Assembly (NCBI GenBank): GCA_950022295.1
Contig: OX465598.1
Location: forward strand, 97,378,001-97,442,000
DNA: 64,000 nt
Source: Bromus sterilis
Taxonomy: Eukaryota; Streptophyta; Magnoliopsida; Poales; Poaceae
Reading direction: 5' to 3'
This document shows positions 55,681 to 64,000 of this stretch, piece by piece. A program made the position numbers and the translations under genes. Positions within the stretch are counted from its first letter, which is position 1, and each line of letters begins with the position of its first letter. The notes beneath the pieces are model-generated. The model worked only from the letters and a program-made list of their open reading frames with translations, had not been told where the DNA came from and did not search any database.

Positions 55681-57504
55681 AGCATATTGCTTGTCCTCAA
55701 GCAATTCAGTTCAACGAACTGAACACGACAAAGAAAACTTTGACAAACTCTTTTGCTTCATTAGATGTATATAAGCATGTACTATGAAAAGAGTCTAGAA
55801 GGTATTGAAACAATGCTATAAGGACAATGCACGAAGCAATGCTTCTTTCATGTGATCAATCACAAACAACTAAAAGTAAACAATATGCTACTGAAAATCA
55901 AGACAAGATTACAATGCACATAGCTTGAACATATTAGAGTGGTATCTCGCTAGCCTCCATGAGTGAAGCAATACATAAATGCAGAAACTCCTCCGATGTT
56001 TTAAAGGAGACTAGAACTAAAAACTTCAGAATAAGTAATACCACAATCATGAAGAAGACAATGTAGTACTTTGGGACAATGCACATTACACTCAGAATGA
56101 CAATTATGCTCTCATAGTTGGTGCTTTAAAGAAACAAGGTGGAGACTCTCGAACCGTGGATTTTGATGGCAAGGTAGAAAACCCGCGGCTGGAAGCAAAG
56201 ACTAAACATGTACCAGAGCTCTTGTTTTTTAAAACAGAGATAAATGTTTTTTGGGAGGTGCATGATTCGTCAACGAATGCTAGTAGACAACCCAGTCACT
56301 TCTTATGCTAGACATGGTTCGAGGAACGGCTCCCAAGATGGGAATGATCACATCCCCTTAATCTCCTTTGTTTATCACTACCAAAATTTTCTGATTTCTC
56401 ATATACAAAGAGTGAAGGAGGGTTTGTTGGTTGTGATTATCTTTTGTGAGCTTGGTGCACTCATGCCAGTCCCTCCTCGTATTAGGTGTTTGCAGATTAG
56501 ACATGCAATCCCGGGATAAAACATGTCTAACATAAGAAGATCATCAATTACCTACTACTTCCTCATGAGCTAAAGCAGAGGCACAACACAAGAGTGTATT
56601 TGAATAATTTCGAGATGGTACAAGAAAGTCTTTGTTAGGATGGCCGGTAAATACCAAATAGGTAGGTATGGTGGACTCATATGGAATAACCGGTTTCAAG
56701 GATTTTGGATGCACAAGCAGAATTCCGCTTAGTGTGAGCGAAGGCTAGCAAAAGACTGGGAATCGACCAACTAGAGAGCAATAACGGTCATAATCATGCA
56801 GAGCGACAACGCAACATTGAATTGGGAATGAAAGTGATATAACTATTCTGAAATTCAAAGATCATCAAGGCACAGTAGACTTTTTAGTCTTAAACATGTG
56901 TAAGCATGTGCCAAGTCAATCCAAGAATTCCCCAAAGGGAATACCAATTCAGTATGCCAAACCATGAACATTGCAATGCATGTAAATCATTTCAACAACA
57001 CATTATGTACCCTAGCTATTTGAGATTAGCCACAAAGAAAGCATGAACCACTGGGAAAACATTGTAAACATAGCACTATGTCGCTACAAGCTGGTCTCTA
57101 AATCATAAGTACAAGCATATGTACAAAAGTAGAAACAAAAAGAGTTCATACCGGTTTTCCTTGTTGCATCCCTTTCGTCGATCTTCGTTATTACTTCCTT
57201 GTCACTTGCATGCTCGAACGTAGGAAAATATAATCAAGTGCAAATGCCATCACGGACTCAAGCTGAACTCTGCGACAAAGCAAACTAAAGAGAGAAAAGA
57301 AATCTTTTTGGATTTTTCAAAGGTTAGACGAAAGAAAAAGAAAGAGAATTTTTTTTTTGTTTTTGCAAAGAAAGAATCAAAGAAAAACAGGCAAAAACTT
57401 CGAAAAGATCAAAACGAACAATCATAAAACGGATAATACAGTGGAAAAAGGGAGAAGGACATGTACTCCCCCAAGCTTAGGCTTTTGGCCTAAGTTGGTA
57501 TCTA
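55681..57504 (-). mobile_element. Untranslated tail of copy D
   Basis: 1.8 kb homologous to the tails of B and C. A stretch near 56250-56580 differs from B and C (sequence with no match elsewhere in the window), so a local replacement or insertion occurred. CCCCCAAGCTT at 57469-57479 repeats the polypurine-like phrase next to the aORF stop, as in B and C. Confidence 0.75.
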
Positions 57505-58695
57505 CTACTGTGGTCCCCAGGAGCCTCCAACTCCAGGGTAGTGCTGGTGTATCCATGGGTCGTACGGGGCTTCAGGTGCATAGACCGAAGTCCTGGGATC
57601 CTCCCACGAAGAAGGCTCCGCGCTCCAAGCGGAAGAAGAACCTTCACCCCAATGGGTAACGGGCTCCTCCTCCTCATCATGCACAACCCCCTCCATGGGG
57701 TTATGGAACTGCTGCTGGGCCACGAACTCATCGAACTGGATGAAGTTGAAGGACCATCCGTTCTTGCGAGTAGAATCAAACCAAAAAGGAGCAGGTAGAC
57801 GGATCTTCCGAATATCGATTAGTCCAAACCTCAGAATATAAATAAGGTTACCAAACTCGGAAGTCCTGGTAACAAACTCATGCCTCTTCATAGAAGCAAG
57901 GTCAAAGCATATAAAAGGAAAAGGCTCATCATCAGGGTGTGGGGCGCGCTCAAGAGACTCAAGAATAAGTGTGGCGTAAACGCCACCAAAGAGATCTCCC
58001 TTGTTGCCATTAAGGGAAAGTCGGCGAGCAATCAAGGCACCCACATTATACGTAGTTTCCCCTGAGAGGGCATTTTCTAGGATAGCAATATCCGGCGCAG
58101 AACTGTTTCTCGTGTTGTCACGAGCTAATACCCCTCTAGCAATATAATATGCGAAATACTCGAGCTGGGGAAACAAGATGTTGGAAATTTTTGAACGTCG
58201 GATATCCCTTGTATCCTGGCTGCAAAGAGAGTTGAAGAGCCTTCTCAGCTCGGTGGGCTGAGTGTTCATCTTTATTGTTCGTCCAATGTTCGGCACACCT
58301 ATTATTTCACAAAATCTTTCCAAAGACATGGTCAAAAGATCATTGTAAATTTTAAACTCAATAAAACCAGCATCATGGTTATATCTAAAACTGTTAATAA
58401 AACAGGAGGTGAGTTTACGGTATTGAGTAACACGACATGTTGCAAGACGTGTCAAACCTGCATTAGCACAAAGGTTATCAAACTCCTCCTTAATACCTGC
58501 CTCTTCAAGAAAATCTTTGCACGGAAACATCATTGCCCGTGCTGGGCTTGTATCTTCCAGCAACTCCAGGGGCACAACATCTTCATTGTAGCTCACCCTA
58601 GCAGCTGAGGATGAAGCGGCAGCTCTAGTTACTCTATCAATATGCTCGGGCTTCTTCTTCCCCAGCCATCCTTTTGCTTTTCCTAAGAAACTCAT
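57505..58695 (-). CDS. Extra ORF (aORF) of Athila-like copy D, intact
   Basis: An uninterrupted 396-codon ORF from MSFLGKAKGWLGKKKPEHID (58695) to GSWGPQ* (57505). Compared with copy B it has the same start, no internal gaps of note, and roughly two-thirds identity. Conserved blocks are LCANAGLTRLA, TSCFINSF, KGDLFGGVYATLILES and SEFGNL(I/V)YILRF. The N-terminal 30 residues are Lys-rich; the C-terminal end after DEEEE is Ser/Pro/Tyr-rich. No signal peptide, membrane segment or known catalytic motif is visible. In full Athila elements an ORF at this place follows integrase; here integrase is missing but the ORF is kept, so it may do something the element needs in cis, such as binding RNA or protein. 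That is inference. The start has no nearby competitor ATG upstream in frame. Confidence 0.78.
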   Translation of the reverse strand: MSFLGKAKGWLGKKKPEHIDRVTRAAASSSAARVSYNEDVVPLELLEDTSPARAMMFPCKDFLEEAGIKEEFDNLCANAGLTRLATCRVTQYRKLTSCFINSFRYNHDAGFIEFKIYNDLLTMSLERFCEIIGVPNIGRTIKMNTQPTELRRLFNSLCSQDTRDIRRSKISNILFPQLEYFAYYIARGVLARDNTRNSSAPDIAILENALSGETTYNVGALIARRLSLNGNKGDLFGGVYATLILESLERAPHPDDEPFPFICFDLASMKRHEFVTRTSEFGNLIYILRFGLIDIRKIRLPAPFWFDSTRKNGWSFNFIQFDEFVAQQQFHNPMEGVVHDEEEEPVTHWGEGSSSAWSAEPSSWEDPRTSVYAPEAPYDPWIHQHYPGVGGSWGPQ

Positions 58696-59464
58696 TTATG
58701 AAAATTTTGGCAATTCACAAAAACAAGGATTTAAGAAAAATGAGTTGGGGCAAACTACTCTACTCACTTATCTAAATCATAAACTTGCATCAAAACTTGG
58801 AAAATAAATTTCTAGACATGCTTGCAGGATCATATGAACAACACCAAGAGCTACTAAATACTCACTAATGAAGCCACCAATCAAATATCTAATTGGAGGG
58901 GTGGAGGAGTCACATACCAGGGAGTATTTGCTCAAAATCACAGATCGAATGATAGGCTATAGAGAGAGATTGAAAATCTCCTCCAAGAACAGCAAGAACG
59001 CTAGGTGAAGTACAGAACTCGTGTTTTTGGAGAGAAATAGAGAGAGAGGAAGAAGACTCACCTGGAGATAGGGCCTGTGGGCCCTAGGCGCCCTATGGGC
59101 GCGGCCAGGGGAAGGCCGCGCCATCTGGCCGCCCCCCTGGTCAGCCCCAGGTGCCTCCGGGTCACTCCCGGCATGGAAATTTTTATTTTTATTTTTTTGG
59201 AATTTTTCAGACAACTTCATTGTTGAAATTTTTTCGAGGTTCAAAAACTGCAAAACTTTCTAAAAAAATGAAATAGTGGTTAGCTACGTGAAGCTTCAAA
59301 AATATAAAACTTTGGACCAGCAAGAAAGATAAAGTTAAAAGAAATGCAAACATAACAACCTCTACTTTTTACTTATATAAAACTCATTTAATAGCAAGGT
59401 TGATCAAGTCCTACTACTAAACAAGCAATACATAGAGAAAAAAGTTTCTCTTACTATGAAGCAT
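58696..59464 (-). promoter_or_regulatory. Spacer between protease and aORF with LTR-like block and splice donor (copy D)
   Basis: On - it carries the same order as the copy B spacer: AAAAATTCCAAAAAAATAAA (59210-59177 region), TTTCCATGCC, a GC hairpin GGCGCGGCC/GGCCGCGCC (59098-59122), then CCAG|GTGAGT with the exon end at 59062. The donor could serve a spliced aORF message; in copy B the site reads CAG|GTATTT and is weaker. No clear acceptor could be chosen. Possible internal promoter and/or intron; both are inference. Confidence 0.5.
59098..59122. repeat. GC hairpin in copy D spacer
   Basis: GGCGCGGCC and GGCCGCGCC form a perfect 9-bp stem with loop AGGGGAA; counterpart of 11416-11441 and 1525-1550. 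Confidence 0.8.
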
Positions 59465-61349
59465 TCATGGTACCTTCACTTTAATGGATATTGTCCCCAC
59501 CATAATGGTTTTGTATTTGTGGTGCACATGTAGAGGACAATCCCAATCACCAATCTTCACGGTCTCGATATTCTCTATAGAATTGAGGCCATGCCTTTTG
59601 TCAGTCTTCTTCGGAAAATACACCGTGTGTTCTTTATCATTCACATTAAAAGTAACCTTTCCTTTATCGCAATCAATAATAGCACCCGCGGTGTTAAGAA
59701 AAGGTCTACCAAGAATAATAGACATGCTCCTATCCTCTGGCATGTCAAGCACAACAAAATCAGTAAGGATCAAACAATTTGCAACTTCAACGGGAACATC
59801 CTCACAAATACCAATGGGAACGACTGTTGACTTGTCAGCCATCTGAAGAGAGATATCTGTAGGGATTAGTTTATCTAAACAAAGCCTCTTGTAAAGAGGG
59901 AAAGGCATAACACTCACTCCTGCTCCAAGATCACAAAAAGCAGTCTTGACATAATTATTCTTTATGGAGCAAGGAATGGTGGATATACCTGGATCACCAA
60001 GCTTCTCAGGAATCTTTCCACTAAAAGAGTAGTTAGCAAGCATAGTAGATATTCCTTCATTAGGAACTTTTCTTTTATTAGTAACAATATCTTTCATGTA
60101 TCTCGAATAGGGAGGTAACTTAATAGCATCAGTCAAAGGGATTTGAAGAAAAAGAGGTTTCATCCACTCACCAAAATTTATTGTAATGCTCTTCTTCTTT
60201 AGTTTTGGCAGACTTACCTGGAAAGGGCATGGGTTTCTGTACCCATGGTTCTCTTTCCTTCCCATGTCTTCTTGCGATGAAGTCTTATCTAGTGTATTTC
60301 TTGTGTTTGTCGGGTGCTTCTTCTTCTCGAGCTTCGGGTGGATCATTGTTTTCACCATCCTTTTCAGGCTCAGCACCGTCTTCAGTCTCAGCATCGGAGG
60401 TAGATATACTATTTGGATCAATAACAAGCTCTTCACTTGAAATTGGATCATTGGAATTGTCAGCTTCTTTGTGCTTCTTCTTCTTCTTCTTCTTCTTCGG
60501 AGAACTAACAATTTCTTCTTCCTGCATTTGAGAATCTTGCTCGATCCTCTTCGGATGCCCCTCTGGATAGAGAGGATCTTGAGTTCTAGTTCCACCTCGG
60601 GTTTTAATCCCGAAGGCCTGTATATCCTGTTTGGCATTGTTAGCAAGAAAATCTTTATGCACATTAGAAATTTGTTCAAGCTGAGTTTGAACCATATGAA
60701 AATGCTTCACAAGACATTTAACATCATTAACTGTTCTACCTAGAGCATCAAGCAAACTTTTGATAGCAAGGGAATTATCATGCAACTGGCTTTGTATCCT
60801 CTCATTAAAGTGACTTTGCTTCATAATAAAATTATCAAGCTCATCTAAACATTGATCAGGAGGCTTACCATGAGGGATGTCACTTGCATTGAAATCTAAA
60901 AGAGAGTGTACCTCTACCATAGGAGGGTGAGTGGTAGGCTCACACAACTTCTCAATAGGGGGTAGATTCTTCACGTCTTCAGTTTTAATACCCTTCTCTT
61001 TAATGGACTTCTTTACTTCTTGCATATCTTCAGGGCTTAGGGCGAGCATGCCCCTCTTTTTTTGTGGTGGAGGTGGTTCAGGGACGGACCAATCTTCGTG
61101 GTTCTTGGCAATCTTGCCCATTAATTCTTCTGCATCGTCCGGTGTTCTTTTCCTGAAAACACAACCAGCACAACTGTCCAAATAGGATCTAGATTCATCA
61201 GTTAGACCAGCATAGAATATATCAATTAATTCATTCTTAGGGACTCCATGTCCCGGTCTAGCATGGATCAGATTGCAATACCTCCCCCAAGCTTTAGGGA
61301 GGTTCTCATCCTGCAACTGTTTAAAGTCATAAATTCTTCGGAAAGCAGG
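59465..61349 (-). pseudogene. gag-PR: gag-protease of Athila-like copy D, start missing
   Basis: The gag frame is open from the LTR I joint (about 61349) down to a TAA at 60285-60287, where copy B has Glu (KYTRED). It includes ENLPKAWGRYCNLIHARPGH and a run of eight Lys encoded by an AAG repeat (60474-60500). Past the stop the frame continues to about 60180, where one extra T shifts it; then GEWMKPLFLQIPLTDAIKLP through the protease (CDLGAGVSVMP, SIILGRPFLNTAGAIID) is open to 59465. It therefore has one nonsense and one frameshift. The gag N-terminal part is separated by the insertion of LTR I. Protease catalytic motif DLGA is intact. Confidence 0.85.
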
Positions 61350-61405
61350 TGATACAGTGAGGATCTCTCACCCCTCGTTGGTTACCCCAAGTGGATGGTG
61401 AGATG

Positions 61406-63080
61406 TGTTGGGATACGGGGCAGAAAACACAAATTTTTCATACCTACGGTACCCGAACCCAAGATCTATGCTATGGCGATGTAATGTAACGGAGGGAATC
61501 GGAGTTCATACCTTTGAAGACCGAAAAGAGGGAAACGTTCTTGCGAACGTGGTTGGCGTAGACTCTGAACTACGACCTCCCTGTCGTGTAGAAGACCACC
61601 GGCGATGGAGACTCCCGGTGAACCTCCGGCGATGAAGTAGCACCACATGTGTAGTGCCTCGAGGAGATTACACACGTTCAGTGCAACCGATGTTCCCTCC
61701 GGGCTCCGAACCAGGCGAGCAGAGAAAAGAAGACGGATTCGGATCCCAACTCCGGCAGAGCGACGGCCTTCTTATTGTGGAGAACTCCCAACCAAGTGCA
61801 AACCCCAAACAAGGGGGGTCCGCTCGAGGTAGGAGAAAGAGAGAGAGAGAGAACTCAATGAGATGATGGGAAAAGGGGGGGGGGTCTACCCCTCCTTATA
61901 TAGGCCAAGGGGGGTTGCCACCCTCCTCCAACTTCCCATGTGGTACTAAACCAAAGGGGAGGGGAGGGGGGTGCGCCATATGGAGGGTGGGCCCCTCCCT
62001 TGGCGCCATGGGCCAAGGGGGGAGGCTCCCTCCTTCCCCTAATGGACCCTAAGGGGCCCATTTGCCTTTTTCCCATTTAATTAATTAATTTAAATATATA
62101 TTAATATTTAATTCAGATAATTAAATAATAAAACATTATTAAATATAATTAAACATTATTTTGAACCTTTCAAAATATCCAGAACAACTTCCGTTCTCTC
62201 CCAAAACTATTCCGGTGCTTTCTCCTATTTCACCGATGATCCCGAATCTGTCCTAGCTTCGATTGCCCCTTAAGTGTGACACCCTACGGTCCGGGAAACA
62301 GCAGACATGATCGAGACATTCTCATTGCTCAAAGACTAATCAGTTGGACCTGGTTACAATCCTTGATAGCCCCTGCGCTTCCAACGAATGAACTTCGTTC
62401 GCTTTTGGAAACCGTTAACGATACGACGTAATCCCTTTGTGCTGTGGTACTTTGTTTGTCCGAGGTTTGATCGCCGGTATCCTACATACCGTGTTCACAT
62501 CTTGTTCACAACAAACAAGTTTACTCGTCCATGATCATTGCATCTCTTGTGACCTAGTCACTTGCTTGCAAGCTATTGATGCAATATCACCGAGTGGGCC
62601 TAGAGTACCTGTCCTGTAACAAGGACTGGCAAATCCTGCTCTGATCTATTAACATACTCATCAACCATATATTTCGGAATACCTAAAGTGCACAAATTAA
62701 AGTCTCCTCATAGATGGTGCTTACGTATGATCATTACGGTTTAAGGACTAAGCCATACGTTACAAAGTCATAGCAACGCTGAACTATGTGACTCGATCAC
62801 ATTGCAATACTTTAGGTGGGTGTAAGTCCATCACATCATTCCCCTAATGATATGACCTCATTGTCAATGGACTTAAGTGTCGCCGTGATCAGGAAAGCTT
62901 GATCAATCAATTGCCCAATGAGATAGTTTACCCGAGTTAAACTAAGGACCATGTTTTATACTACACCTGTATTAGTATTTCCAAGTAATACAGTTATAGC
63001 ACAATATAAAACGTATTATGAACAAAACGGATATGTGACAAATATCTTTATTAATTTGTCTCTAGGGCACATATCCAACA
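61406..63080 (-). mobile_element. Solo LTR M, copia of BARE/Angela type
   Basis: 1675-bp LTR with tips TGTTG (61406) and CAACA (63080), flanked by AGATG (61401-61405 and 63081-63085). Read on - it begins TGTTGGATATGTGCCCTAGA, close to the well-known BARE/WIS/Angela LTR start. It has a TATA box CCTATATAAGG (61893-61903 on -) and a strongly AT-rich stretch (62070-62170). There is no internal domain, so it is a solo LTR. Confidence 0.93.
61893..61903 (-). promoter_or_regulatory. TATA box of copia LTR M
   Basis: CCTATATAAGG on the - strand, in the second half of the LTR, where copia LTRs carry their promoter. It drives transcription toward lower coordinates. Confidence 0.6.
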
Positions 63081-64000
63081 AGATGTAGCGTAGCGGCAAA
63101 TTTCCCTCGGTGAAGATACCAAGGTTATCAAACCAGTAGGACTCCAAGAGATACAAGAAGGTGTCACGGCGCTTGACGTGGACCTGCACAAAGATACAAA
63201 TAACTTTGCTCCCAACGAGTACAGAGGAGTTGTCAATTCCTCCGGCCTTGATGTTTACAAAGGATTAACGCAAAAGATAATGATAGTGATAGAAACTGGA
63301 AAGTAAAATAAGGATGTAAATAGTAATGTGAAGATGGACCGGGGTCCCGTGATTTTCACTAGTGATGTCTCTTTGCCAAAAGACGATAAAAGTGCTAGCG
63401 AGGTAAACAAATAACAGTTGGGCAATTGACAGGATTATGAAGGCACCGGAATGCTAACTATGCTACAAAGAAAGGAAGGGCTCAAAAGCAATGGGCAGTA
63501 CGCCAAGGTAAGTAGACCGAAACACATCTGCATCTACTACGAATCATCCACCTTGAGATATCTATCCAGAACATCTCGCTGGTATTAAGTTGCGAATCCC
63601 ACCCAAAGTGTAAATCCAAAGCAACAGACAACTGCATTAAAAGAACTTTGCGTAAAGTAAACAATCCGTGCATCCTCGGATACAAGCACCGTTGTTTTAT
63701 CCCTGGTGGCAACAGTACATCCCCTAGTCTCATGTTTCTGTCACTCAAGCTAGACATCAAGGGGCTGAACCCACAATTAAGCATAACGCTCCCTCTTGGA
63801 GTTGCAACAAATCACTTGGCCAAAGTAAATTACGGCAACGGAGAACATGCAAGAATTTACTCAAGAACAAAATATAAAAGATAAGAACCAAATATATTAC
63901 TCATCACAATCTGAACATAGTCTCATAATCCATCAGATCCCAACAAACTCAGCATAGCAATGGCAGAAAATTACAAAGGTGCCTCGATCATGTGAGGTAG

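Larger units (their letters stand above)
54265..61349 (-). mobile_element. Athila-like copy D, pol-less, 5' part cut
   Basis: Order on -: gag-protease (from 61349, start missing), spacer, intact aORF, tail, polypurine tract, 3' LTR. The layout equals copy B, with no RT or integrase between protease and aORF (0.77 kb). It inserted in the 3' LTR of H (left flank GCTGG). It is interrupted in gag at 61349 by LTR I, so its 5' LTR is outside the window. Confidence 0.88.
61350..64000 (-). mobile_element. LTR I (Gypsy, E-like), partial, carrying solo LTR M
   Basis: Starts TGATACAGTG at 61350 in the gag of copy D. 61350-61405 and 63086-64000 are two parts of one LTR: the phrases CTTGGGGTAACCAACGAGG (61350s on -) and, beyond M, GGTGAAGATACCAAGG, GACGTGGACCTGCACA and GTGATGTCTCTTTGCC match the 3' part of the E LTR (29360-29710) on the opposite strand. 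It is a distinct family or subfamily from E. The right end is outside the window, so it cannot be told whether this is a solo LTR or part of a full element. Confidence 0.8.

Noticed and set aside
60474..60500. CTT microsatellite
   Set aside because: It encodes the Lys run in the gag of copy D on the other strand; a coding repeat, not an independent feature.
59465..60679. Single 404-codon ORF over D protease
   Set aside because: Only the part below about 60180 is the true frame; the N-terminal part (Arg/Lys-rich) is the gag gene read out of frame.
28084..63085. Element E and solo LTR M have the same target duplication AGATG
   Set aside because: Different superfamilies (Gypsy and copia) with independent integrases; with several 5-bp duplications in the window one match by chance is unsurprising.

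Overview
The window is intergenic heterochromatin-type DNA from a large-genome grass. It is most likely Triticeae (wheat, Aegilops, barley or rye). It holds almost only LTR retrotransposons nested in one another, one CACTA DNA transposon, and a short gene-like island. The evidence is long Ty3/Gypsy LTRs with TGATACGTC starts, primer-binding sites complementary to tRNA-Asp, a copia LTR of the BARE/Angela type (TGTTG...CAACA), a CACTA end with GCCGTCAGC subterminal repeats, and plant-type introns. I see no rRNA, tRNA, CRISPR array or bacterial-style operon. Element and family names are recognised by motif and memory of these families; none was checked against a database.

Layout. 1-2648: 3' end of an Athila-like Gypsy element on + (copy A). 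2649-15949: a complete Athila-like element on - (copy B), joined tail-to-tail to A and interrupted at 5112-9060 by a 3.9-kb solo LTR (F). 15950-22203: the only region not dominated by recognisable Gypsy sequence. It has two gene-like fragments on - (16193-16680 and 17069-17707) and two decayed copia remnants on +. 22204-25533: third Athila-like copy (C, -), cut by a CACTA element (25534-27243) that keeps three well-spliced C-terminal transposase exons. 27244-54264: a Tekay/Reina-like chromodomain-type Gypsy element (H, +). Its 5' LTR holds a 6.5-kb non-autonomous element (E, 28089-39593, itself carrying a 5.0-kb solo LTR K, 32273-37300) and a 3.6-kb solo LTR (G, 39904-43510). Its gag is interrupted by a chimeric segment (45355-49740), and its pol (50038-53710) has RT, RNase H and integrase with several stops and frameshifts. 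54265-61349: fourth Athila-like copy (D, -), inserted in H's 3' LTR. 61350-64000: another LTR on - (I), inserted in D's gag and carrying a copia solo LTR (M, 61406-63080).

How the parts relate. The Athila-like copies carry gag, protease and a large extra ORF but no reverse transcriptase or integrase, so they would need enzymes supplied in trans. The same holds for E. The only pol gene here (H) is broken. Five related long LTRs or LTR pieces (F, G, H, K, L) share one short module made of stacked palindromes. In copies B and D the spacer upstream of the extra ORF looks like a duplicate of the LTR promoter block. The insertion order can be read from target-site duplications and reaches six levels: C < CACTA < H < D < I < M.
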